DNA of 64,000 nucleotides from Symsagittifera roscoffensis (lineage: Eukaryota; Xenacoelomorpha; Acoela; Convolutidae), in the NCBI RefSeq assembly GCF_963678635.1, contig NC_087071.1, positions 15,499,613-15,563,612 of the forward strand, written 5' to 3'. How positions within the stretch are numbered: position 1 is the first letter of the stretch; every line of letters starts with the position of its first letter. The position numbers and the translations under genes are program-made. This document shows positions 43,314-55,680 of the stretch, piece after piece. The notes under the pieces are model-generated. The model was not told the origin of the DNA and made no database searches. It saw only the letters and a list, made by a program, of their open reading frames with translations.

Positions 43314-44033
43314 ATGGCAACGGAATCTGCTAATTGCCTGGATACTGGTCACACTGCGGCCAATGATCCACGAATGTGTTTTAGTAGACCCAATGATTTA
43401 GGTTCTCTAAATCCAGAAATAATTAAGCAAGTTTTTCCTGGTAGTTCCTCTGCACCAACAACATCTGTCAGTTCTGCTCATGAGCTTGCGCTGTTCGTCC
43501 CAGCCTTAAACTTACCTCATTCTATCCATATTCCAGTGAGTCGAACCCGCATGGGCCAATTTTTTCTGGGTAAAAAGCATCTGTAGCCCCATCTCAACCT
43601 CCTGTTAGTGTACCAGCTAGCAGTTTGATTTTTCTGATTAATAATATAATCCTCAAGGCCATTTATGGAGACCAGCAGTTACTGCTATTTTGATGACAGC
43701 TCAACAACCTATTGCTGCATCTTCAAATGTATTTTCAGCAATGACTCCAATTCTTCCACCCAATAACATTGTTCCTTATACAACGGGCGGGACTGTGTTA
43801 AATTTAATAGTTTTTTATCCAGTTACCACGCAAACAATCCTGATATGTCTTCTGGAGCAGCATTCGAGCGTCCACTGTCGGCAAAAGAGCTAGTAGAAAC
43901 ACTTATGCACAGCCGCAAGGATCATCTTCCTGAATGGAAGCTGATGCAGTTTGATGAGAACCCACTTAACTGGCACGTTTGGTTCTTTGTAATTGTGCTT
44001 TTACACGCTCTTGAGTATCTGCTTTTCTTGTAA
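43314..44033 (+). pseudogene. BEL/Pao Gag-like fragment (copy B)
   Basis: Same broken reading as 29162-29881. Differences: Leu for Val in the PALN(L/V)PHS stretch (43512) and Ile for Lys at 43808. Confidence 0.5.
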
Positions 44034-44331
44034 AGAGACTCAATTTGGTTAGTACTCAATTTGGATGGATTCAATTCCATAATTGTGATGAAAACTCAAC
44101 AAGTGAGCTTCGAAGTTTCCGCCGAAAATAACAATAGCTATATTTCGCTTTCGTTCAAAGCTTTTATTAAAAGCAATTTTCGTCTTGGGTCTGATATCAT
44201 AAATATTCTTGAACTTCGGGGAAAAACCCGCAACAAAGCCGATACAATAAAAATATGAGGAAGTTGAGATAATCATAGGGTATGATTCCTGCCACGCAGT
44301 CAGACCCGTTGAGTACCTTCTGAGGGATGAT

Positions 44332-44582
44332 TCAAAACCACCGTGCGCCGTACGCCTTCCGATTGGAGGTCGTTAGCGGCCCGTTGCCCCCGTCCTTTGG
44401 CTCAAACCCATCTAGCTTTAAAAGTGTTATTGAGGATACTTCTCTAGCTTATCAAATTAAAACATGGTATGAGTCAGAGTCGTAAGGAGCTTTCAAGCAA
44501 GTTGATGTCCATTCCGCCGCTGACAAACAGGCTTTGCCGATTTGTAACTCACCGCCTCCGCAGCTAAGTTTACGGACGATTC
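44332..44582 (+). pseudogene. BEL/Pao Pol fragment (copy B)
   Basis: Same reading as 30180-30430 including the in-frame TAA (44483-44485). Confidence 0.5.
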
Positions 44583-45062
44583 CTTACCGTAGTATCGGAC
44601 GAAAAAGCACTGCTAGCTTTGTTAAGTTTCTCTCCTTCCTAAGGGTAATAATAGTTTTTTCAGTCAGTCAACAAACCCGGTGGCACGACTGGTAACTGCC
44701 TCACAATTGTAAAATGGAACACAGACAACGCTCAAAAAGCATATGGTGGATCATTTTTGCAATTCTGCTGGTGACACTGATTAACCCCCCTCCCCGTCCC
44801 CGTTCAATGGTAAAAACATGTGAGGGCTTAAACTGTAACCTGTTGTTGGTGGTAAGCTTTAGTAAACATGGGGATAGGCGTAGGGATAGTGGTTATTACA
44901 GGTATGAGGGGGCGATGTAGATGGGGGTCGAAAGTAGGGGTTTTTGAGGTTTTGAGTAGGTTTGAATAGGGGTTTTGAGTAGGTTTAAGTTTCGAGTAGA
45001 CCGTGAGAAATGTTGCAAGTTTTGTAAATCACTATGTTAAGACTTTGGTTACGTTTAGATTA

Positions 45063-46340
45063 TATAATCCATTATAATGGTGCGAGCGGGGCCATGGGGA
45101 TAGAAGAGCAAAGTGGAGCAAGGGGGTAATTTGATTAGGTAATTGCGAGTAGACCCTGAGTAACGCAGAAATGTTGCACGTTTTGCAAATGATAAATGAT
45201 TCTGCAAATGAACGGGAAAATTGTTTCTAATGACAATACAATCAAATTCGTGGTATAAATTAGACAAAAAATCGTTTTTGAACGGGCATCAATCCAGGGC
45301 ACTAACAGGGATTCAGTCTTCATTCAACAGCAAAAGGGAGCTTCGGTTATTCGTCCGGTAACACGTGTTTTCAAGAATCAGCTTTATTTTTCTCACATCA
45401 GTTTCAAATGTTTTTTTTCCATGCTGTTATTCTATAGACTTTTGATAAATAATTCTAGAGGGGTGAAGAGTTCCAGCCCCTGGATGTCCTTCAATACGTT
45501 TGCTGCGACAAAAAAAACAATCCTTGACTTTTAATAGCTCGTGAAATCAGGCCATATCAAATCTTGGTCCTTGATCTTGCCATAAAGGACTATCCCTTTC
45601 CTTCTCTTCTCTCAGATAGCGACTTTTTGTTCGCTATTGTGCAAAACGATTTCGTCCAAAAAGATGTTCAAGGTAAACAAACGGCGGTAAACAGGAATCA
45701 CAAACTCGTTGAAGCCCTTTATTATCCCAAAGGGATCAGACCAGACATCAACCCAGACACAAGTCCGTCGGTAGTGGCAATTCATCAGATAATTTTGTGA
45801 AGACGCTTTGTTTTACCCATTTAGACCCCAGTTTTGCGTCAGTAGATTTTGCAACAAAGCAGCATTCAGGTTATCCACGCTTTTGAAGGTGTTCGTCATT
45901 CTAGCGGTATCATCTAAACGTTATGCAAAACGTTCAACTTATGTCAAATTTTGATAAAAATGGCTAGATCACTTAGTCAACACAGATACCTATAGTTCTT
46001 AGGATTCTAAGAACGCGGACCAAAGTCAGAAACCACAAAGAGACCTAAATGCAGGCTACCAGACACTTTCAACGCACCAAAAAGAATAGTGTCCAGGACA
46101 ATCTTCCACGCTGAGAATGACAAGTTTTAAGGTGGTATTTTTTACCACCAATGATACAAATGCCTCATCATACCAGAAGCCATTTTATTATTTGCTGCCC
46201 GGATTGATCTCCATACACCGAAAGAGCTCATCATACACTTCCATAAATCAAGCGTTTGGGAAAATTCTGAGCAGACAATTTTCAAACAGTTTCGAAGACT
46301 GGTTGAAAAAGCGTAAACTGTTTTCTGCGGCTGTTTGATT
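45063..46340. other. No recognisable gene; right flank of copy B
   Basis: Short plus-strand ORFs at 45564-45800 (78 aa) and 46117-46338 (73 aa) have no recognised domain. A stretch at about 45148-45194 (gagtagaccctgagtaacgc, then aaatgttgcacgttttgcaa) is a diverged repeat of 44995-45035, just inside the copy B end. Confidence 0.4.
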
Positions 46341-46344
46341 CTAT

Positions 46345-47000
46345 TAAAACTCTCTTGTCATGAAAAAAGGAGGTTTTTGTTATTTGAAAAACGATGCTGA
46401 TTTCACAGTTCTCATGTATGAAAATTTTGTGATCAGCAACTTTTTCATTACGATTAAAGTTATCAGAAATCTTTAGGAATTTTTTTTTTTAAGAAACTTT
46501 AAATGAGTTATTAACATTTTTTGCTGAAGGAAAGCTTTTGTTTATTAGAAAACAACATAAAAAACTTGTTGACAAAAAACGCTTGTCATACATTTCCCAT
46601 GTATGAAAATGGTATGGTTACTGCTTGTTTTCATTACAAGTAATTTTCAAAAATCGTTCCGAAATATTTTTTAAGAATTTTTATATGAAGTAATAGTAGT
46701 TTTTGCTGAAGGAAAATTTTTGTTAATAGAAATCGCCATTACAGTCCGAATTGAAAAAAAAGGCTTATCATTCAATTCTTATATATGAAAGTTTTAAGAT
46801 AAGCAGTCTTGGATAAAGCCTTCTGTTCAAAACTGCTTGGAAAGCACTTTTCAGAAACTTTCAAATGGGTAATGGCTTCTATCGTTCAATTGAAGCCCTT
46901 TGGTTGTCAAAAACAAGATGTAATTTTGAAACGAAAAAACCACTTTTCAAACAATTCTTGTATATGAAACTTGTATGATACGCAATTTTGAAAACGCACT
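46345..47000. repeat. Degenerate tandem repeat, period about 180 bp
   Basis: tttttgctgaaggaaagctt (46517) and tttttgctgaaggaaaattt (46698) mark successive units, each followed by a (g/t)tgacaaaaa-like and catgtatgaaa-like stretch. Weaker units begin near 46367 and 46882. About four units in all. AT-rich and non-coding. Confidence 0.55.
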
Positions 47001-47139
47001 GAATAGTTATAGTTCAATTGGATTACAACATAGCTTGCCGAGCTATAGGTGGTGAAAAGAAAAAACACATCGCCTGAACGATTTTGTTTTAACCAACACT
47101 TTTTTCAAATAAGGATCATTAAGTATAAAAGTTTACATA

Positions 47140-47174
47140 GGGATCATTAGGTATAGTCTATACCCAATGATCCC
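47140..47174. repeat. 35-bp near-perfect palindrome
   Basis: gggatcattaggtatag (47140-47156) and ctatacccaatgatccc (47158-47174) are reverse complements with one mismatch and a one-base centre. A third arm-like copy, aggatcattaagtata, lies at 47112-47127. A tccctgtaggga palindrome overlaps the right end, followed by a C-rich run (47185-47203). Confidence 0.8.
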
Positions 47175-47203
47175 TGTAGGGATACCCCCCCCCCCCTCCC
47201 CCC

Positions 47204-50200
47204 GATCCCAGTTTCGTATATCCATACTACTAACAACTTCAATTCCCAATCCCTAAGATTCAACTGCTCGGTATTATAAACGACGCCATTGCTACAAGCC
47301 AACAAAGTCGGACACTTGTAGGACGTCGGTGTTTTATTGTATGAAGTATCTAAAATATAGTATTCAGTAAAATGTTTTAAACTAATTTCTACAACTGCCA
47401 GTCAAAAAGTTTCATAGCTCAATTGTTTTTTCGGTTGAGCAGTCGTCTGTTCAAATCAGCTTGACAATTTTTTGTTTTTAGATGAGTATTTAGGACTGGC
47501 AATCGTCTTTCTCCGTATCTTTCCCTAAACTCAACCATTTTCCAAACCGTTTAAATTTTTTTCGAGTTTTCTTTTTTTTCTGGCTAAGGCTTTCGTTTTT
47601 TATGGGCCAAAAACCGTGTAAATTTTTCTTTGTATAGCAAATAGTGCAAAGCTAGACGACTTTGCGTCTGGGTACAGTTTGAACAAAATCAGTGTTTTCT
47701 CGATTTAGTTATATCGGTTTCAAGTTATATGTTAATCCATCACAACACATGATCTACTTCTCAAAACATTCAGCCTTTTACAAATAATTTATATATTACA
47801 AATTTTCGGCATCGAAACAGGGTTGTTGCGGGATAAGTATAACTTTTTTTGTATTTCTTTGTAGTTTTTTTAAACTTATATTCAACCGCTTTACAATCAA
47901 ATGCACAAAAAAATCAATTTCAATTCGTTTTGTAGAACTTTTGTCGTACTACTTGCGTCTTTTCTCGGGCTAGCTACCGTACTTATTTTTCGTTGTATTG
48001 CGAGTGGGCAAAAGCTCTGCTCCGTCCGTTTGTTCAGTTTTAAAAAAACTAGTGTTTTTTTTCGGTTTAGTTAATTTCGATTCATTTTCTATTCGATATC
48101 TTGCAATGCTACGTATGAGTTGCAATTTCTGGCTTATTTGTTTTCCTTTAGCTTATACTGGCTTGTTCGTGAGCTATCGTTAGTGATGCAAAATATCGTA
48201 ATTTTATGTTGGATGGGAATTTTTTTTCTGTAACTTATTTTTTTACCTTTCTCTACTTTTTACTTTCCTGCACGATAAAATTGTCTTTGTAGATGCTAGT
48301 TATGAATAAAAAAATGACAAAGGGATGCAGATGACAGAAAGGTGTCAATTGAACGATTTTAACGCAGCTCACTCGACCGGCTGAATGATCACTTTCCGTC
48401 AGTTTCTGGGTTTTGTGTCGTCCAACTATTGCACAGGTTTAGTCCCCCAGCTCAAGTATTGGTTCCCACAATGCTAAGTTTAGGAGTTTATGGAGATTCA
48501 TATTTACCTTAGTGTCTACGCTACACGATTGCACCTTCAGAAACGTGTACGATAGCTTTGAAAAAACGACCGTGGAAAATGATTTTTTTTGATACATGCT
48601 TTGAAATATCTTCAGCATTCTTCAAGATTTTTTGAAAACATTATAAGATTTCAAATATATCCAAAAAAACTTCATTTGTTCTAACCCATGTCAAAGCAAT
48701 TTAACGAGTAAAACCAGAGTAACGTTTCTCGGAAACAATTATAATAACATCAATTTATTATAACTTTCACATACAATGTTTTTGGAATGATTTTACGTGT
48801 AGTCTTTTGGTGTAAAACCAATCATTTTTTTGTTCCTACCAAGTTGGTTAAGATATTGGACTTTCATCAACGTATAGGCATGAAATATGACTGTTTGAAG
48901 GAAAAAATGGTGGATTAAAGAGTCAAAGCTAAATCATGCTTAAAATTTTATTTTTTTGTTCGTGCACAGTATAGAGTTGCTTTTTCAGGGATAACCATAT
49001 GAACAGCATTTCTGTCTGATTACGTTGTTAGAGAGAGGCATCTTTGAAAATTTTAGTTATCGAACTTTTGATGAATTTGATAGTTCAATTATTGAAAATG
49101 ATGTGCTTTGAAGAGAGAATCAATATAGATCCATTGAAGTTCATTTTGCTAAAAAAAACAATTACATTCAGACAACTTTTTTTTGCTGAAACCAGATGGA
49201 GATGTTTATCAAATGCTGGCTTCAAAGATCATTTTTTCCACAATCCTGCCCTTTCCGTAATTTTCGGCTAGCATTGTTATAAAAAAATTTACTGGCAAGC
49301 TTCGAACTTGCACCTTGTTTTTTTTGTGAAGATATCCATTTCTTTTTATAACAAGTCACCTTACCTCAAATTTTAATTTTACCTCAACTTTCATCACTCC
49401 TTATTTTATTTGGTGTTTGACACACGGTTCAATTTTTACCTGTCATAATTTATGGTAAATGCGTTTTTCTTCCTTTTTGATTGGTAATTTAAGATAATGG
49501 TTTCTTAGATACTTGGGAAAGTTTAACCAGTTTGTTTTAAAGAAAAAAAACATCCGTTTAGATAAATATAAACATCCTTGTAAATATGGTTATAAGTTTT
49601 AGTATCTTTCTGCTGTTTGCCTCAATTTTTGCCTTAAGGTTCAGAAGGAAAATTATATAAATAAGTTGCAATACTTTGCGATTGCGTTTCTAAAAATTGT
49701 TTGCCAATTTTAATAGCTGCTGCAGATCAATTTGTAATTAAACTTAATATTTTTTTCACTTTCTTGATCTTTTTTATAGTAAATTTGAATTTTATTGAAA
49801 AAATTTTCAACAAGGTTTTTTTATCAATTTTTTTTGTTTTGTAATTAAAAGGTTTTTTATAGATGTTTGAGATGATTCACTGTTAATTTTCATCGGTCCT
49901 TATTTGATTATCTGTTTTGTTTCATTTTCATCGACAATACGATACGAGGCTTGCGGTCTGTCGTACAGCGTGGGTTGCCTCGGAGTGTTCTCACTTTACG
50001 GCGATCAAATCAACCCACTGGAATGGGAACAATGGGTTTCTTGAAAAGTTATTATTTTTCTTTGTCTGCAGTTTGGTTAAGTCAATTTGCTTCATGTTCA
50101 ATTCAGGAGTGCTTTAAATTGAAAACCCGATTAGCAAAAAGGAAGTGCTTAAGAGCGTTGTTCTTGTTTAATAATTCATCCGATTTGCTAGGAAATTTAC

Positions 50201-52200
50201 ATTCATTCAAGCGTTGATTTTTTGTATCGAGATAGAGTGCTCTCGCACCTGCTATTTGCTAGTTACCGATCCTTTTTCTTTGGAAAAAGAAACAGTTTCT
50301 ATGACAGCAGCTGCATTTGAAAGTGATCTTTATGCGTTCTTGATAAGCCGAGCAAGAACCAATTTTAGTGATCTTTCTGTCGTTACGAAGACTTTTTTGT
50401 CTTTATGTCTGTCTGAAGTTATTTTTAGAGTGTTTATTTTTATGGGACAGAAAAAATTACCATCCATTGGCCTATTCAACTACCTTTTTTGTCATATCTC
50501 AATTTTTTCTTCTTTTCATTGATATTCAAGAAAAGTTTTATGCAGTTGTTAACGAGAAATTTTTGGCCTTGGCAAAGACCGTGAAAAAAGGTTTCATTAC
50601 TCGAGTTACAATAGATTTAAACTCATCAATTTAAGGTCAACTCAAAAACTTACTGACTGATAGTTAAAAAAACAATTTGCGAAGACAAATATTTAAAATT
50701 TTGTTTTTATTTTAGCGTAAACTTTTCGATTAAACGTGGTATTTTCTCTTTGCATCCGTTTTTTGTAAAAACAAATGTTGATTGAAAAATAAGAAACATT
50801 AATTACTCTCTCATACAAAAATTGTATATTTCGACTGTTATTTGAAAATATTATCAATTTATACCAAAAATTGACAAACCTAAACAAAATTTACTATAAT
50901 TAGGCTTAAAACTAATAATAACTGCCTCTGAAAAAATAAATGAGAGATTAGGTTCTGATGAAATGGGTAAGGTTAGTTTGCTACTGGATTGTTATAAGTT
51001 TTTCTATATGATGTCTGAAAATTTTTTTGTAGATATCTTTTAGTGATATGAACCTTGTAGTTTTTTTACCTCTATCTTCCCGCAGAAAACTTCATTGACA
51101 TTATGCTGTGTTACCCCTGCTCTACCAAAGTACACGAGCCGACTCGAGAGTTGTTTACACTTCGGGTAGATGAAAGTAGCTAATTTTTCTGGTACTCATG
51201 ACTTCCACAAATTTTTCATTTTCTTCGTTTTTTGCACTTTGTTTCTTCGACCCGATTTTACGAAAGACCATATTAAATTAGCGATGATGGAGACGTTTAA
51301 AAGCATGTAGGTCTCTACTTTGACGCTAGCCGATCATTTAAGGTTTTAGATTTTTTATCTGTCATTATGTTTTTTCCGGTCGAGAATTGTACTTGCTGTG
51401 AGCATAAAACCATCATCTTTAAGTAAGAAATTCGCAATTTTCAAAATAAACAATAGCCCTTTTGCCCTTTTTCAACAACTCGTAGGATAATAACTTTCTT
51501 CGAAAAAAAAGAACCGGACGCAATGAACTAATGGCGTTTTTCATGATTTGACAATTAATGTTAGAAATTTAATTTCAGTAAATTTCAGCCAACCAGAAAA
51601 GAATTTTCGAAAACCTGAAAGAAATTGCAGAAAAACTCAAAGTAAGCAAAACCAGGGCAATTAACTTTGAAACTGACCAATTACAAAGGTAGCAGACTGC
51701 AGATAAATGCCTTTTCAAACAATAAAATACCAAAGAGTTATTAGAAAAATCCATGTTATCAAAAAAGCCGAATTAAACAAAAATTGGTAAACAAAACTTC
51801 AATTTATTAAAAGGAAAAAAGATTTAATTTACAGAAAAAATTTTGCACGCTTGTGCATCATCAGATTTAAATATAAAAATAGTTCACAAAAGATCATCGA
51901 TGACAAAAGGCGCTAAGGTGTTTGATTTTATAATATAATAAGAACTCAAGCAATCAACCGTTTTCGAATCTAAAGTTTGCGCCAAAAATACATATTGATT
52001 ATATCATCTAAATAAAATTTCTGGTCTTTTAAAAATTCAATTTTTTTGTTTTATTAATTTTAAATTCAAAATTTTTGATTCTTCTTTTTTGATTTTGAAA
52101 CACAATTTCTTTCGAATTGTATTATTTTATCTATGTTTGAGAGCCCAAATTTTGACTTGGGAGTTATAGTTTAAGTGTGAACTCCCTGCTACCGAACTTA
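47204..52200. other. No supportable gene; AT-rich non-coding DNA
   Basis: Open frames are short and unrecognised: 47998-48183, 49044-49271, 49951-50217, 50214-50522 and 50368-50634. The two between 49951 and 50522 overlap by four bases (ATGA-like) and are the longest, but have no motif and sit in stop-dense DNA. A tRNA-like A-box/B-box pair near 47415-47460 has no cloverleaf. Confidence 0.4.
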
Positions 52201-53063
52201 TACTTCATGTTTTTTTTGGTCTCTCCTTCTAGTTGTGAAGTGCTCCTATTGTCAGTAGCTTGACGTTGGTATATAACCTCCAATGACACTTTCGGGTTCA
52301 TGCACTCATTTCCACACTGCCTAAGATGTTGCCATACGTGTTAGTCCTCATTTCTTTGGTGGTCAAATCTAGTAGCTAGATGTCGAGCAAATTGATCGGC
52401 AGAAATGGAATTACATCCAAAACTTGAAATCTTGTAAACTACTTTGTGTTTAAGTTTACGCAAAATCGAGAAATTTAAGTATGACAGGTTTTCAGCTTTC
52501 TGGTGTTGGAAACAATTGTTGCTTTGACTTTGTTTTGCAGGTTATTTGCAAATACCAGCTTTCATTACTTCGTTATGTTACCACCATTATGGGTTGTCTG
52601 TTTGTATGATCATGGTTAAACCGTCTAAGTACAACAATAGAAACTACGCTGCTTTTCTGTACCAATATTTTTGTGCTAATTCTGAACCCATTTTATTTTT
52701 ACAAATGGCTTCTACTCTGCCTCTTTTTGACAAATGCACTTATTCTTTTCTTACTGATGCTATTGATCACTACCGCTCCTGTGAATAATCTGTCGGTACG
52801 TAAAATTCTGCACAATAATCTTAACGAATCACGATATAGAAGATCTCATATACTTGTGAAGCACTTGGATACCTTTTTTCACAAAAGTTTGCGAAGATTG
52901 CCAGTTTCGAATGTGCATTTACTGCATGGATGATCATACGGACGGTATGATAGCATCTGCGGAAAAAATATTTGGTGACTTCAAAAGGGAGTTACATGAA
53001 AGGTTGGAGCAAAAAAAAACGATAAAAAATGTTAGACAAAGTTGTTCCGTACAGCTGACACTT

Positions 53064-53097
53064 GACAGACAACCCACACCATCATAGATGGTCTGTT
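53064..53097. repeat. Hairpin 1 of the array (decayed)
   Basis: gacagacaaccca and tagatggtctgtt pair imperfectly. It is preceded by the shared gtacagctgacactt context. Confidence 0.55.
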
Positions 53098-53785
53098 CAC
53101 ATATTACGTTTTTACTTTAGTCCTCATTAATATTTATTTCCAGAATGTCTGAATTACATTTCTGGTTAGCCAATGAGCTTAGCAAAACTTATTGTATCTG
53201 ATTGGACTGTGTATGCTGTGTTTCATTTTCACCTATTTTTTTTCGATTCACTGCAAGAACCATTCATCGACCAGGAACTTTTAATGATTAGGATTGGTTA
53301 AAGTTTTTAACTAAAGTATGTGCGTTTATCCAGCGCCGAAATTCTAAATATTTGTCAATTTCCTTCCCTGAAGTTTTTGAAAAAGGGTTAACGGCAACAA
53401 TCAAAATCACGCTCTCTTTCTGTACCAATTTTTTGTGATAATTCTAAACCCTTATTTGTTTTACAAATTGCTTTTGCTCCGGCTCTATATGATAAATGCA
53501 GTTATTGTGTTTGTACTGATGCTGTTGATTGCTGCCGATCTTGAGAAAAATTTGTCTATATGAATTGTTCTGCACACGAATCACAAAGAAATCACAATTT
53601 AAATGATCTCAATTGAAAAATTGGGTACTCGTGAAAATTTTGCAAAAAAAAACCGGTTGTGATTTTGAATTTTCTGTATGGATGATCAAACAGACCGTAT
53701 GATATCAACGATGGAAAACGGTCGGTGGCTTCAAAAGGGAATTACTGATAACGTTTGTCTACGTTTTTCCATACGGCTTGTACTT

Positions 53786-53817
53786 GACAGACCACCCACC
53801 TTCATGGGTGGTCTGTC
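53786..53817. repeat. Hairpin 2 of the array (perfect 13-bp arms)
   Basis: gacagaccaccca (53786-53798) and tgggtggtctgtc (53805-53817) are exact reverse complements separated by 6 bases. Confidence 0.85.
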
Positions 53818-54414
53818 TGTATATTCAATCCCACAATCATGGGAGGTTTGATGCTCGCCAGGGCTCTGCATGGCTTTTCCTGTAATGATCCATCAAGAGT
53901 ACTGTTTTCTTTCGATCTTATCAGTCCAGGATTCTTGCTGATGGCTGTCAACCCATTGTTTTCTGTTTACTTTCATGAGCTTACAAAACCTAATGCAAGT
54001 TGAAGTTCTTCTAGAGTTTTGACGAATTGCGCCTTCTACTATGTGTTTCTTAAGAAGGAGCGCAACTCCTAAAAATTTCCTGTCTCATTCATCAACTCCT
54101 AAAAATTTCCTGTTTCATGGGTGGTCTGTCTGTATATTCAATCCCCCCTTGAGTTTGATGCTCGCCAGGGCTCTTCATGGCTTTTCCTGTAATGATCCAT
54201 CAAGGGTACTGTTTTCCCTTGATCTTATCAGTCCATGATTCTTGCTGATGGTTATCAACCCATTGTTTTCTGTTTACTTTTATGGGCTTACAAAACCTAA
54301 TGCAAGTTGAAGTTCTTCTAGAGTTTTGATGAATTGCGCCTTCTACTATGTGTTTCTTAAGAAGGTGCGCAATTCCTAAAATGTTCTTGTAGCATTTGGT
54401 TTTTAGTACAATCG
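53806..54414. repeat. 307-bp tandem duplication
   Basis: atgctcgccagggctct starts at 53851 and again at 54158, and cttctagagttttga at 54008 and 54315, both 307 bp apart. The second unit has a handful of substitutions and a C-rich change near 54144. Confidence 0.85.
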
Positions 54415-54726
54415 TCAGTTTACGTTTTTACCTTAATTCATATTAAGATTTATGTCCAGAAAGTCTGGGTAATTTTTCTCGCTAACCAATGAGGATAGCC
54501 AAACTTATTGTATCTGCACGGAATGTGTATGTTAGGTTTCATTTTCTGTTAATTTTGTTGTCGATTCACAGCAAGAATCATTCAACAAATTGGAACTCAT
54601 TCAACAAATTGATATCAACGGTGGAAAAACTGGTCGGCTGTTTTGAAAGAAAATTACAGGAAATGTTGGACGAAAACGAAACCGATTAAAAACTTTTCAC
54701 TAAGTTCTTTCATACAGCTGACTCTT

Positions 54727-54760
54727 GACAGACCACCCACATCATCATGGGTGGTATGTC
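54727..54760. repeat. Hairpin 3 of the array (one mismatch)
   Basis: gacagaccaccca (54727-54739) and tgggtggtatgtc (54748-54760) pair with one mismatch and an 8-base loop. The left flank catacagctgactctt matches hairpins 1 and 2. Confidence 0.8.
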
Positions 54761-55680
54761 TATAAATCCAATCCGCCTTGATTTCGATCCTTGTCAGGGC
54801 TCTTGTTGGTCCATCATGGCTCTTGTATTCAATCTTATCAATCCATGATTCTTGGTGATTGTTGTCAAGCCAGATTTTCTGTTTACTTTCATGTACTCAT
54901 CAAACCTTTTCCAAAGTGAAGTGCTTTTGAAAATTGATGAATTGTGTTCTATGATGTTTTTCTTAAAGAGAAGCTCAACTCCTAAAATTTGGAAAATTCC
55001 CTGTATCTTTGGTTTTTGGTACCAGCCACAGATTACGTTTTTACGTTAGTCCATATTAACATTTATGTCCAGAAAGTCTGATTATCATTTCTCGTTAGCC
55101 AATGAGGATAGCCAAACTTATTGTATCTGCACGGACTGTGCATGCTAAGTTTGTTTTTCTGCTGAATTTGTTTCGATTCACTGCAAGAACCCTAATCGAA
55201 TTGAATTTTTACTGATTATGATTCGTTAAAATTTTTGCAATAATCACTCTCTCCATAATGAGAATACCCTTCGAACCGATTGCTTATAAGCAATGACATC
55301 TGCTTGGTGAAGATTATTGACTTCTGATGTGTGAGTTATAATATTATTCCTCTGATTGTTTCAATTTTTTTAAACCAAAAGTACGCGTGTTTATCCAGAG
55401 CCTAAATTCTAACTGTTTATCTATTTCCATCACTGAAACTTTTGTTGGAAAATGTCTAAGTGCAACAATCGAATGGCTTCTAATCTGCCACTATGTGACG
55501 AAAGCAGTAATTGTTTTTTTTTACAGATACTAATTATTACCGCTCTTTTGAAAAGTATATTATATCTGTGTGAAAATAAGATAGCGTGACGAGCAGACGA
55601 TGTACCCTATCCGAAATTACTCTATGAGTTATACACCATCCAACCTAGCTCACCTGGTGCGACCATAAGTCTCGAATAAA

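Larger units (their letters stand above)
33093..45062. repeat. Segmental duplicate 2 (copy B, 11,970 bp)
   Basis: Copy of 18941-30910, same orientation. At its left end tttgggttgtagatggtttg joins the transposase segment. At its right end it stops after gtttagatta at 45062, followed by unrelated tataatccattataatgg. Substitutions seen against duplicate 1: 33106, 34662, 35043, 35069, 37932, 38636, 39523, 42296, 42979, 43512, 43808, 44878, 44992 and 45039. Confidence 0.95.
52540..55571. repeat. Satellite-like array of long degenerate units with a hairpin
   Basis: Similar blocks recur: ctttctgtaccaat(a)ttttttgtg near 52654 and 53419; a ccaatgag block with aaacttattgtatctg near 53170, 54486 and 55100; tcgattcactgcaagaacc near 53246 and 55175; and a gacagaccaccca hairpin near 53064, 53786 and 54727. 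Hairpin-to-hairpin distances are 722 and 941 bp, the latter including an extra 307-bp duplication. Units are too diverged for a shared ORF. Copy C begins inside the last unit. Confidence 0.65.

Noticed and set aside
47410-47462. tRNA-like A-box (tagctcaattg) and B-box (tgttcaaatcag)
   Set aside because: No acceptor stem or cloverleaf can be drawn and the T-stem pairs poorly. At most a tRNA-derived SINE relic.
49285-49315. ggcaagcttcgaacttgc as a tRNA T-arm
   Set aside because: No A-box or acceptor stem at the right distance; simple hairpin only.
49951-50636. Overlapping plus-strand ORFs of 88-102 aa as a possible host gene
   Set aside because: No recognisable domain, no splice pattern worked out, and surrounding DNA is stop-rich; described as non-coding instead.
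52540-55571. Repeated hairpins considered as a CRISPR array
   Set aside because: Spacing of 700-900 bp, no regular spacers, and the repeats diverge; inconsistent with CRISPR and with a eukaryotic context.
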